Source of the DNA: an uncultured Neomegalonema sp. | GTDB taxonomy: Bacteria; Pseudomonadota; Alphaproteobacteria; Rhodobacterales; Rhodobacteraceae | Direction: 5' to 3' | Assembly: GCA_937927905.1 (NCBI GenBank) | Contig: CALFWP010000124.1 | Coordinates: 1-28,274 of the forward strand | DNA: 28,274 bases | In this document: piece by piece, positions 14,779 through 22,653 of the stretch | How the letters are laid out: every line of letters starts with the position of its first letter | Position numbering within the stretch: the first letter of the stretch is position 1 | Position numbers and translations under genes: made by a program | The notes under the pieces: model-generated | Databases searched by the model: none | The model's input: only the letters and a program-made list of their open reading frames with translations | What the model was told of the DNA's origin: nothing

Positions 14779-15453
14779 TTACGCTTTTCCGTCTGCGGGA
14801 ACCAGAAGCCAGCGGCACAGAATATAAGCAAGAACGGCTCCGCAAATTTGTGACAGAATAAAAAGCGGGGCGTGACTGGGGTAAATGCCCGCGAAAGTGT
14901 CCGAAAAACTCCGCGAGGCTGTGACCGCAGGGTTGGCAAAAGATGTTGAGGCCGTGAACCAGTAAGCGGCGGTGATGTAAAGGCCGACGGCAACGGGCAC
15001 TGCGCTTTCCTTCGCTTTCAGAGTCGCGAGAATGGTAAAGACCAGGCCGAATGTCGCGACCGCTTCCGCAAACCATTGTCCGCCGCCCGTCCGCGTTTTG
15101 CCCGACAGTTGAAACAGCGATTCGCCGAACATCAGGTGTGCGGCCCAGACGCCCGCCATGGCACCGGCAATCTGTGCGGCGGTATAGGCGATGCTGTCCC
15201 GTGATGAGATTTCGTTGCGCATCCGGAAAATCAGTGTCACCGCAGGGTTGAAATGTGCGCCTGAAACCGGGCCGAGCATGGTGATGAGAACAACGAGAAT
15301 GGCCCCGGTAGGGATCGTGTTGCAAAGCAAAGCGATTGCCGTATTTCCGTCCGCCAGACGCTCCGCCATGATGCCAGACCCCACGACCGTCGCCAGCAGG
15401 AACGCTGTGCCTGTAAATTCCGCCGTGTATTTTTGTGAGGATTTGAAAGTCAT
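14779..15453 (-). CDS. Aquaporin / MIP-family channel (AqpS-like)
   Basis: A 224-residue membrane channel with six transmembrane helices and both NPA half-helices: HFNPAV (NPA 69-71) and SFANPAV (NPA 174-176). The residue right after the second NPA, Arg in water-selective aquaporins and most glycerol channels, is Val177 here. The following SRSFSDTFAGI is conserved in a bacterial subfamily that, as I recall, includes the arsenic-linked AqpS of rhizobia, where the same Val widens the pore. Solute transport other than water is therefore plausible. No ars gene is visible nearby. It converges on the DUF1638 gene with a 12-bp gap and diverges from the glycosyltransferase gene across 122 bp. Confidence 0.92.
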   Translation of the reverse strand: MTFKSSQKYTAEFTGTAFLLATVVGSGIMAERLADGNTAIALLCNTIPTGAILVVLITMLGPVSGAHFNPAVTLIFRMRNEISSRDSIAYTAAQIAGAMAGVWAAHLMFGESLFQLSGKTRTGGGQWFAEAVATFGLVFTILATLKAKESAVPVAVGLYITAAYWFTASTSFANPAVTASRSFSDTFAGIYPSHAPLFILSQICGAVLAYILCRWLLVPADGKA

Positions 15454-15575
15454 AAAGTTGCCGCTTAGGTAAAGATGAACAGTGCCTTACACGATAAATG
15501 TGACAGTTCGACGAAGGTTAACGCTCCTTTGACCATACCGCGCGAAAAGAGGGGAAAGCGAATAAAGGCGGTTCC

Positions 15576-16790
15576 ATGCGCGTTCTTCATATTCTCGATC
15601 ACTCGGCCCCGCTGCAAAGCGGCTATGTCTCCCGCACTCTCGGAATCCTGCGTGCCCAGCGTGCACTCGGGTTTGACCCGGTCTGTCTGACGACGCCGCG
15701 TCACGGGGTCGATGCGGGCGAACCTGAAAACCCATTGGAAGAGGTGATGGATTTTCGTTTTCACCGCACGCCGAAGCCTCAAAAAAAGCGGGTACCGGGG
15801 CCGGGGTTCATTACGGAAATGCTCTCGACCGCCTCCCGCATCAAGGAAGTCATTAAAGAGGAAAAGCCTGATATTCTGCACGCGCATTCGCCCTGTCTGA
15901 ATGCGTTTCCGGCCTACTACGCGGGCAAAAACCTCAAAGTGCCTGTTGTTTATGAAATCCGCGCTTTCTGGGAAGATGCCGCTGTTGATCTCGGCAATAC
16001 CTCAGAAGGTTCACTGCGTTATCGGGTGACCCGTGCCATGGAGACGGCGGCTTGCCGGAGGGTGAATCATGTCTTTACGATCTGTGAAGGCTTACGGGAA
16101 GATTTGCTCGGGCGCGGGTTTTTACCGGACAAGCTTTCCCTTGCACCGAATGCGATTGAACCGGAGCGTCTGTCACCGGCGGATAAGCCCGATGCGGCAT
16201 TGCGCGAGGCAATCGGGCTTGGAGGGGGACCGGTCATCGGTTTTGTCGGCTCGTTCTATCACTATGAGGGGTTAAAGCTGCTGCTGGAGGCGTTTCCGGC
16301 TATCCTTAGCGCGATTCCGGATGCACAACTGTTGTTTGTTGGCGGCGGGATGGAGGATGCGGCCCTTCGCGAAGCCGCAAAACCCTTCGGCAACGCTGTT
16401 AAGTTCACGGGACGCGTTCCGCCGGAAGCTGTTCCAAGTCATTACAGCACCATTGATCTTCTGGTTTACCCAAGGCTGAAAATGAGGCTGACGGACCTTG
16501 TGACACCTCTCAAGCCGCTGGAAGCGATGGCCATGAAACAACGCTTTGTCGCCTCTGATGTCGGTGGTCATCAGGAGTTGGTGAAACACGGGGAAACGGG
16601 ACGGTTGTTTGAGGCGGGCAATACGGATGCGCTTGCATCTTCTGTCATTGATGCCCTGAAAAAAGCAAACACGCCCGAGGACCAGGGAATCCTCGAGCGT
16701 GCTTTGGCGTTCGTGATCAAAGAACGAAGCTGGTCTGCTGTCGCCCGGCGCTATGCACCGGTATACGAACGCCTGGCTTCGCCCGCATAG
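15576..16790 (+). CDS. GT4-family glycosyltransferase, exosortase-A-associated type
   Basis: A 404-residue GT-B fold glycosyltransferase. The N-terminus (MRVLHILDHSAPLQSGYVSR, then TLGILRAQRALGFD) closely resembles glycosyltransferases encoded in PEP-CTERM/exosortase-A exopolysaccharide loci. The C-terminal donor-binding half has VIGFVGSFYHYEG, LLFVGGG, and the Glu region PLKPLEAMAMKQRFVASDVGGHQELVKHGETG typical of family GT4. It is cytoplasmic and presumably adds a sugar to a lipid-linked or exopolysaccharide precursor. No exosortase, PEP-CTERM protein or polysaccharide exporter is in the window, so it may be a satellite gene. A Shine-Dalgarno-like AAGGCGG lies just before the ATG at 15576. 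Confidence 0.88.
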   Translation: MRVLHILDHSAPLQSGYVSRTLGILRAQRALGFDPVCLTTPRHGVDAGEPENPLEEVMDFRFHRTPKPQKKRVPGPGFITEMLSTASRIKEVIKEEKPDILHAHSPCLNAFPAYYAGKNLKVPVVYEIRAFWEDAAVDLGNTSEGSLRYRVTRAMETAACRRVNHVFTICEGLREDLLGRGFLPDKLSLAPNAIEPERLSPADKPDAALREAIGLGGGPVIGFVGSFYHYEGLKLLLEAFPAILSAIPDAQLLFVGGGMEDAALREAAKPFGNAVKFTGRVPPEAVPSHYSTIDLLVYPRLKMRLTDLVTPLKPLEAMAMKQRFVASDVGGHQELVKHGETGRLFEAGNTDALASSVIDALKKANTPEDQGILERALAFVIKERSWSAVARRYAPVYERLASPA

Positions 16791-16807
16791 CCGTCGGGGG
16801 GTATTGG

Positions 16808-17485
16808 CTACGGGCGAAAGTCCGCACAGGTTCTTGCAGTTGAAGCTTCTGCAGTAGGATAAGAAACCCGGTCCGAAGATGTGCCGCGCGGCTGGTGGAA
16901 AATCGTACCGCCCATCTCGTATGTCGTCCCGACTGTCCGTGCAATTGTCGGCGCGTAATGGTATAATGCTGTTGTGTGGATCAGCGTTTCACCGTCGGGG
17001 ATGATCAGGTTTGCCGGCAGTTCGTTAAATTCAGAGTCAAGTGTATGCGGAGAAGGCATCAGACTTCCAGCCTCCCAGATTTGACTCCAGAGTACGTAAA
17101 ATTTGAAGTCCGAGGTCGTGTCCATGGGGTCATCATAACATCCCATCGCGGATGTGATTGTGAATCTCAGATCATTCTGCGGATAAGGCTGCAGCACCAG
17201 AGGACCGGCCTGTCCGAGCATTCTGAGGTCACTATCTGTCATCGTCGATGCGCGTGAGACCAGATCGCCAACCGTACCGGCCGCAAGCTCTACTTTCCCG
17301 TCTGCCCAGACACTTTGAATGATTTCAAAGGAACCGAGTGTGAAAGTCAGCAAAAGCGGTGACAGAAGAGCGAATTCAATCGCGGCAAGACCGTCCTCGT
17401 TTTTGGAAAATTTTGATTTCACCCGAGTGGCGCCCGAGAGACAGGATGCGCCGCGTTCAGCAAGTTTTTTGAATTTCTGAAGCAT
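16808..17485 (-). CDS. TadE/TadG-like pilus-assembly family protein
   Basis: A 225-residue protein with a charged N-terminus, then a TadE-like segment (EDGLAAIEFALLSPLLLTFT, ending LGSFEI) that holds the conserved Glu and the single transmembrane helix at about residues 32-55, followed by a periplasmic domain. TadE/TadG-like pseudopilins are processed and anchored in the inner membrane as part of Tad/Flp tight-adherence pilus systems. The ATG at 17485 is supported by GAGG with 8 nt spacing. It follows the similar upstream gene after 10 bp, so the two form an operon. No other tad genes (cpaF, tadB/C, prepilin peptidase) are in the window. The function beyond this class is unknown. Confidence 0.8.
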   Translation of the reverse strand: MLQKFKKLAERGASCLSGATRVKSKFSKNEDGLAAIEFALLSPLLLTFTLGSFEIIQSVWADGKVELAAGTVGDLVSRASTMTDSDLRMLGQAGPLVLQPYPQNDLRFTITSAMGCYDDPMDTTSDFKFYVLWSQIWEAGSLMPSPHTLDSEFNELPANLIIPDGETLIHTTALYHYAPTIARTVGTTYEMGGTIFHQPRGTSSDRVSYPTAEASTARTCADFRP

Positions 17486-17495
17486 ATCAATATCC

Positions 17496-18056
17496 TCAAG
17501 GCGATGGTGGGGTTGCACATCCATTCGCTGCACCGAATGGCTCGTTGCGGAATGCAAGGTTATTGACCAGCATGATCTGACCGCTGCCTCCGCCAAGCGC
17601 ATTGTCCAGCAGCGGGACCAGAATGTTGCGGCGGTGGAATACCTGTAACGCCATAATCGATTCTGCTCTGCCGGCATCAATCGAGTTTGTAATGGCATCA
17701 AAGTCGGGGCCGCCGGAAGTTCTGGATGAGGTAAAGTTCGCAAGCTCTTCGATAATGACCTTAGTATTGTTCATGCAGTCACCACCCGAAAATGCCATGC
17801 TTGAACACAGCTGAGCAATGTATTGGTTTGGCGTTATACAACCACCCTGACCGGTTCTGATTTGACGTGATGTGTCTTCAATGGCAGATGCCAGAGACGT
17901 TCGGGTCAACTGAATAATAGCGATTTCCAACACACCGACTGTCATCAGCAAGAACGGGACAAGCAGTAATGCAAATTCGACAGTCATCGAACCCTTGCGC
18001 TCACGCCGGAAGCGGCGTAGCAATGTGCCGGATGGCAGTAACTTTAGCGGTCTCAT
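17496..18056 (-). CDS. TadE-like pilus-assembly family protein
   Basis: A 186-residue membrane-anchored protein. After a strongly basic N-terminus (RRFRRERK) comes GSMTVEFALLLVPFLLMTVG, the TadE motif with Gly, Thr/Val and conserved Glu before one transmembrane helix at about residues 24-47. The periplasmic part has a possible disulfide pair (cysteines near GGCIT, QLCSS and GDCMN). The ATG at 18056 has GGGGGA 6-7 nt upstream. A longer frame starting at 18242 crosses the trmB start and is rejected. The 122-bp region upstream (18057-18178) is very AT-rich and must hold promoters for this pair and for trmB. Confidence 0.82.
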   Translation of the reverse strand: MRPLKLLPSGTLLRRFRRERKGSMTVEFALLLVPFLLMTVGVLEIAIIQLTRTSLASAIEDTSRQIRTGQGGCITPNQYIAQLCSSMAFSGGDCMNNTKVIIEELANFTSSRTSGGPDFDAITNSIDAGRAESIMALQVFHRRNILVPLLDNALGGGSGQIMLVNNLAFRNEPFGAANGCATPPSP

Positions 18057-18178
18057 GAACAATCCCCCGATATGTTCAATTACAATTAGGTAAAAGTAAG
18101 TGTATATTATTAATTTATCCTTAAATTTGGATAAGTTTTTAAATATACATGTATAATTTTTCGACGTAATAAATAAAT

Positions 18179-18886
18179 ATGACTGAAGAAAAAGAAACAG
18201 ATAAAGTAAAACGTAATCTGTACGGACGGCGCAGAGGGCCAAAGCTGCGGGAAAACCGGGCGGCGCTGATGCGTGAAAACCTTGCGGAATACGCGGCCAT
18301 GCCGGTGACCGGTGATAAAGTTATTGATTTGAATTCATTGTTCCCCGGTGTTTCGGATATATGGCTGGAAATCGGGTTCGGTTCGGGCGAGCACGTCGCG
18401 GCACAAGCGATTGCAAACACGGATACGGGTTTTTTGGCTTGCGAGCACTACTTGAACGGTATTGCGTCTTGTCTTGCGCATATTGAGAAAAACAAACTGA
18501 ATAATATCCGGTTACATAATGGTGACGCGCGTGATTTGATGGATCACTTGCCGGATGCCTCAATATCAAGAGTGTTTTTGTTATATCCGGATCCGTGGCC
18601 CAAGGCCCGCCATCACAAAAGGCGCTTTATCAGTCCCGAAAATCTCGACGCCTTTGCCCGTATTATGCGCACAGGGGCCGTTTTGCGCGTGGCGTCGGAT
18701 ATTCCGGATTATATCGAATGGACACTGGAACATCTCGCCGCACATTCCGGTTTTGTTTTAACAGGCGATCCTGCGGGCGGTTTTCGAGAGCCGTGGTCTG
18801 ACTGGCCCGGTACACGCTACGAGGCAAAGGCCCTCAGGGAAGAGCGGACCCCCGCCTATCTGACCTTTGAGCGTCTGGCACAATGA
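18179..18886 (+). CDS. trmB: tRNA (guanine-N7-)-methyltransferase
   Basis: A 235-residue SAM-dependent methyltransferase that makes m7G46 in the variable loop of tRNAs. The SAM-binding motif is LEIGFGSGEH at about residues 63-72. The family-specific motif PDPWPKARHHKRRF, with Asp and Lys residues for tRNA binding, is at about 138-151, and the C-terminal TRYEAKALREERTPAYLTFER is typical. The N-terminal RRRGPKLRENR is also a TrmB feature. The ATG at 18179 has only a weak Shine-Dalgarno in AT-rich leader DNA. The stop overlaps the next gene's ATG (ATGA). Confidence 0.95.
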   Translation: MTEEKETDKVKRNLYGRRRGPKLRENRAALMRENLAEYAAMPVTGDKVIDLNSLFPGVSDIWLEIGFGSGEHVAAQAIANTDTGFLACEHYLNGIASCLAHIEKNKLNNIRLHNGDARDLMDHLPDASISRVFLLYPDPWPKARHHKRRFISPENLDAFARIMRTGAVLRVASDIPDYIEWTLEHLAAHSGFVLTGDPAGGFREPWSDWPGTRYEAKALREERTPAYLTFERLAQ

Positions 18887-19419
18887 TCCGGCCTGAACTT
18901 GTGATCCTGTTCCGCCGCTGGGCAGAGCCTGTTCTGGCGGCGGGCGGGACGCTCATGGCTCTGTGGATTGCCGGAGCCAGCAGCATGCGCTGGGGCTGGT
19001 TGTCACTTGTACTGTCGGTCATTATTCTTGTCAGCGGCGGTTTGTGGGTCCGCGAAGCGGTCCGCCGTGTCCGGTTTACATCTGCCATGAAAGAGGGGGT
19101 AGGTCGGGTTTTTATCGAAGAACAGCGCATTTTATATGTCGGTGCTCTCGGGAATGTTCAGATTGAACTAAAGGACGTGACCCGCGTGGATATCGCTGTG
19201 TCAAAGGCGCAAAGCGATGAACAGAACAGTGTTTTGCTGTTCACAGGCAATGGAGTGCCCGCTGCTGTTCCATTGAATGCGGAGGGGCATGATGCCTTTA
19301 TTGATGCGCTTTGTACCCTGCCCGGATTTCGGTTTGATGCATTGAGTAACGCATTATCAAAACAAAAAACGGCTGCAGAGGCCTCACCTATAGTCACGTT
19401 TTGGCGCAGGCCCGTATAA
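18883..19419 (+). CDS. Small inner-membrane protein with PH-like cytoplasmic domain, unknown role
   Basis: A 178-residue protein with two adjacent transmembrane helices near the N-terminus (about residues 17-34 and 39-57, a short hairpin). A soluble domain follows that looks like a bacterial PH-like beta-sandwich (RVFIEEQRILYVGALGNVQIELKDVTRVDIAV, written in part). It overlaps trmB by 4 nt, so it is probably co-translated with it. I recognise no specific family and infer no function. The C-terminus is a short polar tail ending FWRRPV. Confidence 0.8.
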   Translation: MIRPELVILFRRWAEPVLAAGGTLMALWIAGASSMRWGWLSLVLSVIILVSGGLWVREAVRRVRFTSAMKEGVGRVFIEEQRILYVGALGNVQIELKDVTRVDIAVSKAQSDEQNSVLLFTGNGVPAAVPLNAEGHDAFIDALCTLPGFRFDALSNALSKQKTAAEASPIVTFWRRPV

Positions 19420-19489
19420 TTGCGTATGCACGCCTTGCTATCGCGCTTTGCAACCGTAAAGTCGCGCTTCCTAGTGTCGGAGAGAATCT

Positions 19490-20854
19490 ATGTCCATTCC
19501 TCAAGAGGGCGGCGGGTTGATCACGTCGCGCGATGAACTGGCGGCTTACCTGGAGTCCGGGTGTAAAGCGCGTGAAGACTGGCGGATCGGCACGGAACAT
19601 GAAAAATTCGGATACCGCAAATCCGACCTCAGGCCCGTCGGTTATGACGGGGAATGCGGGATCAGAAATTTGCTTGAGGGACTGCGCGATACGTTCGGCT
19701 GGAGCGAGTTGCGGGAGGGCGACACGCTGATCGGTCTAACCAAAGGAAAGGCGAATGTGTCCCTGGAACCGGGGGGACAGCTGGAGCTGTCCGGTGCGCC
19801 GCTGGAGACAATCCATGATACCTGTGAGGAAGTGAACCAGCACCTCGCCGAAGTGCGGGAAATTGCCGATAAATGTGGCGTCGGCTTCATGGGATTGGGC
19901 GCTTTGCCGAAATGGGAGCGCGAGGATTTGCCGGTGATGCCTAAAGGCCGGTACGGGATCATGCGGCGCTATATGCCGGAAGTCGGGTCAAAGGGCCTTG
20001 ATATGATGTTCCGCACAACCACGATTCAGGTCAATCTCGATTTTGCATCCGAAGCGGATATGGCGAAAAAGCTCCGCGTCGGGCTGGCACTGCAACCGGT
20101 CGCAACGGCCTTGTTTGCCAATTCGCCTTTTCTGGGCGGAAAGCCGAACGGGTTTCTGAGCTATCGCGGTGAAATCTGGCGTGATGTCGATAATGCCCGT
20201 GCCGGTATCCCTGCTTTTGTTTTTGAGGATGGCTTCGGTTTTGAAGCCTATGTTGATTATGCGCTGGATGTGCCGATGTATTTTGTATACCGCAACGGCA
20301 CGTATATTGACGCCGCCGGACAGTCTTTCCGTGATTTTCTGAACGGAAAGCTGCCTGCACTGCCGGGCGAGACACCGACACTGTCCGATTGGGCGGATCA
20401 TCTTACGACGATTTTTCCGGATGCGCGGATTAAGAAATTCATGGAAATGCGGGGTGCCGATGGCGGACCCTGGCGCAAGATTTGTGCATTGCCCGCATTC
20501 TGGGTCGGTCTGCTTTATGATGACACTGCGCTGGATGCGGCGTGGGATATCGCAAAGGACTGGACTCAGGAAGACCGGATCTGTTTGCGCGATTCCGTCC
20601 CTGCCAGGGCGCTTAAGGCCGAAATCCGCGGGCGCAGTGTTCTGGATATCGCCAAAGAGCTGCTCGCGATATCGGATCAGGGCCTGCACAACCGGGCGAA
20701 AGCCGGAGCCTTTGACCGTGATGAGGCGCATTTCCTCAATGCGTTGCGTGATGTTACAGAGCGCGGCGAGACACCGGCTGATGAAATGCTGTGGAAATAT
20801 GAAAACCAGTGGAACGGCGATATTGATCGTGTGTACGCCGAATACAGTTACTGA
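19490..20854 (+). CDS. gshA: Glutamate-cysteine ligase (plant/alphaproteobacterial type)
   Basis: A 454-residue enzyme that joins glutamate and cysteine in an ATP-dependent reaction, the first step of glutathione synthesis. Recognisable features are RIGTEHEKFGY at about residues 32-42, VSLEPGGQLELSGAPLETI at about 91-109, MPKGRYGIMRRYMP at about 148-161, MMFRTTTIQVNLDF at about 169-182, and MRGADGGPW. The length and these motifs fit the class shared by plants and alphaproteobacteria, and not the E. coli type. GGAGAG lies 5-10 nt before the ATG. The 3' end overlaps the convergent next gene by 7 bp. Confidence 0.95.
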   Translation: MSIPQEGGGLITSRDELAAYLESGCKAREDWRIGTEHEKFGYRKSDLRPVGYDGECGIRNLLEGLRDTFGWSELREGDTLIGLTKGKANVSLEPGGQLELSGAPLETIHDTCEEVNQHLAEVREIADKCGVGFMGLGALPKWEREDLPVMPKGRYGIMRRYMPEVGSKGLDMMFRTTTIQVNLDFASEADMAKKLRVGLALQPVATALFANSPFLGGKPNGFLSYRGEIWRDVDNARAGIPAFVFEDGFGFEAYVDYALDVPMYFVYRNGTYIDAAGQSFRDFLNGKLPALPGETPTLSDWADHLTTIFPDARIKKFMEMRGADGGPWRKICALPAFWVGLLYDDTALDAAWDIAKDWTQEDRICLRDSVPARALKAEIRGRSVLDIAKELLAISDQGLHNRAKAGAFDRDEAHFLNALRDVTERGETPADEMLWKYENQWNGDIDRVYAEYSY

Positions 20855-21357
20855 TTAAGGGCTTGTGGCACCAGCTTCAACGTGTTCGCCAGCCAGCCGA
20901 ACAGAACCGCCAGAACCGGCATTACGAACAGGCCGACGAAAAACGCGGCAAAGCCTGAAAAAAGCGCGGCTACCGGCAGTGAAAACTCGTCCTGTTCCAC
21001 ATCGCTTGCGGCCTGCGCCTTGGTATAAGAGCGGGACAGCTCTCCCGAAAGGTCCGCACCCAGTCCCTCGGCAATGAGTATCATAGCCGGAAACAGGGCC
21101 AATGACGCTGCATTTGCTATAAGGCCCGCCATGACATACGGGCGCAGCTCCGTTTCACCGCGTTTGGCGACACGCCAGCTCAGCCATGCGAAAACGCTGA
21201 GCCACGCCGGAAGAGAGACCAGCAGCGAGAGATTGCCGACATACCCGAAGCGCGCCGCATACGGCCCCGCCATGATGAAAAGCGCCGGAACCGTCGCAAA
21301 GATAATCGGGGCGGCAAGCAGACAGGTTACAAAAGTGATCCTTGAGGGTCGTGTCAT
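20848..21357 (-). CDS. Four-helix membrane protein coupled to an ABC ATPase
   Basis: A 169-residue inner-membrane protein with four predicted transmembrane helices (about residues 7-30, 39-61, 74-96, 128-160). A polar loop at about 97-127 is rich in Glu, Ser and Asp. It has no ABC-2 permease signature and is smaller than the usual six-helix permease. Its ATG shares 4 nt with the stop of the ABC ATPase gene, so the two are translationally coupled and may work together. It could be a reduced membrane partner, an accessory subunit or an unrelated operon member. I do not recognise a family. Confidence 0.8.
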   Translation of the reverse strand: MTRPSRITFVTCLLAAPIIFATVPALFIMAGPYAARFGYVGNLSLLVSLPAWLSVFAWLSWRVAKRGETELRPYVMAGLIANAASLALFPAMILIAEGLGADLSGELSRSYTKAQAASDVEQDEFSLPVAALFSGFAAFFVGLFVMPVLAVLFGWLANTLKLVPQALNQ

Positions 21358-22313
21358 GCCGCTTCTCCGCTGGTCATGGCGACGAAGACATCTTCAAGAT
21401 GGGCCTCTTCCGTGGACAGATCGTGTACTGCGATCCCTGCGGCATGAACCTCTGACAGAATAGCGCCCAGTTGCATACGGGATTTCGGATAGGTCACGAT
21501 CAAAGCGCCGTCCTCACGCAGCCGCACCTCCAGCATCTCATGTGCAGCAAGGGTATCCGGTATCGCCGTTAAAGGGGTTTCGGGCCAAATCACGGCGCTT
21601 TTGCTGTCCATGCGCTGCATGAGGGTGTTTTTTTCCTCGCAGGCGATCACGGTGCCATGATTGATAATTGCGATCCGGTCGCACATCTCCTCGGCTTCCT
21701 CAAGGTAATGGGTGGTCAGGACCACTGTTACGCCCTCGTCGTTCAATTCCCGGACGTAATCCCACATCTGCCGGCGCAGTTCGATGTCAACACCTGCCGT
21801 CGGCTCATCAAGGATCAGGACGGGCGGGGAATGGCATAGCGCCTTTGCAATCAAAAGCCTGCGCCGCATTCCTCCCGAAAGCGAGCGGGCGTAGGATTCG
21901 GCTTTATCGGCCAGTCCCAGTGCGCTCAACAGCTCCATCGTGCGGCGTTGCTTTTTCGGAACACCGTAAAGGCCGGCTTGTATTTCAAGGGCTTCGCCCG
22001 GGGTGAAAAACGGATCGAGAATCAGCTCCTGCGGCACAACACCGATACTGGCGCGGGACATGCGCGGATTGATATCCTGATCAAAGCCCCAGATGCTGAC
22101 AGAACCGGATGTTTTGATAACGAGACCGGCGAGAATATTGATAAATGTCGATTTTCCAGCGCCATTCGGTCCGAGCAATCCGAACACAGAGCCAACAGGC
22201 ACTTGCAATGAGACACCCTTCAGAGCCTGTTTTTCCGGAGCATTGCCCAGCGCAGCGTAGGTTTTATGCAGATCGCGGGCGTCAATTGCAAAGCGGGGGG
22301 CTTCGGATGTCAT
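21354..22313 (-). CDS. ABC-2-type transporter ATP-binding protein
   Basis: A 319-residue ABC ATPase. Walker A is GLLGPNGAGKST at about residues 45-56, the signature LSGGMRRRLLIAKAL at about 144-158, Walker B LILDEPTAGVD, and the H-loop LTTHYLEEAEEMCDRI. About 80 residues follow the ATPase core (ending DLSTEEAHLEDVFVAMTSG), as in the NodI/daunorubicin/YadG class of exporters with ABC-2 permeases. The substrate is unknown. No canonical ABC-2 permease is in the window; only the 4-helix downstream protein is coupled to it. The start at 22313 diverges from the zinc-finger gene across 129 bp. Confidence 0.9.
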   Translation of the reverse strand: MTSEAPRFAIDARDLHKTYAALGNAPEKQALKGVSLQVPVGSVFGLLGPNGAGKSTFINILAGLVIKTSGSVSIWGFDQDINPRMSRASIGVVPQELILDPFFTPGEALEIQAGLYGVPKKQRRTMELLSALGLADKAESYARSLSGGMRRRLLIAKALCHSPPVLILDEPTAGVDIELRRQMWDYVRELNDEGVTVVLTTHYLEEAEEMCDRIAIINHGTVIACEEKNTLMQRMDSKSAVIWPETPLTAIPDTLAAHEMLEVRLREDGALIVTYPKSRMQLGAILSEVHAAGIAVHDLSTEEAHLEDVFVAMTSGEAA

Positions 22314-22442
22314 ATCAGCTCCGGCAGCAGTAAGAAAAATATGTTCGCGTGACGGCTATCATCGTGTACCCATGAGCGCAAACGGCAAGCGCATCCGGCT
22401 ATGATGTTTGCTGTGTAAAGGTACGCACCGGCGAGGGATGAA

Positions 22443-22631
22443 ATGGGCGGACAATTGACCCGTGTAACACCGGAACAGCGCGATCTTGCGCTGGTTGAGG
22501 TTGGTACGAAATCTGTGGCCTGTGACGGCGGTGGCGGTCCTTTGGGGCATCCGCTCACATATTACGAGATCGGTGCGGAGGGTACGGTTGTGTGCGGGTA
22601 TTGCGGCCTGAAGTTTGTTCTGAAAATCTGA
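22443..22631 (+). CDS. CHCC zinc-finger domain protein (NDUFS6-like)
   Basis: A 62-residue protein that is almost entirely a zf-CHCC domain. Ligands are Cys27, His36, Cys51 and Cys54 in the pattern ACDGGGGPLGHP, followed by YYEIGAEGTVVCGYCGLKF. This domain is the core of the mitochondrial complex I accessory subunit NDUFS6 and occurs as a small stand-alone protein in alphaproteobacteria, where its role is not settled. It binds one zinc ion. A GGGATGAA just before the ATG acts as Shine-Dalgarno. The start and length match the family. Confidence 0.9.
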   Translation: MGGQLTRVTPEQRDLALVEVGTKSVACDGGGGPLGHPLTYYEIGAEGTVVCGYCGLKFVLKI

Positions 22632-22653
22632 CTGCCTCTGCGCAGCGGTCAGA
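22627..22653. terminator. Inverted repeat shared by two convergent stop codons
   Basis: TCTGAC (22627-22632) and GTCAGA (22648-22653) are inverted arms with an inner self-complementary CTGCGCAG. The plus-strand zinc-finger stop (TGA 22629-22631) and the minus-strand livF stop (22649-22651) each lie in one arm. It may work as a short bidirectional terminator, but no T-run follows on either side. Confidence 0.3.

Noticed and set aside
18057..18242. N-terminal extension of the first TadE-like gene
   Set aside because: It runs through AT-rich promoter DNA and across the trmB start. The ATG at 18056 has a Shine-Dalgarno and gives a normal TadE N-terminus.
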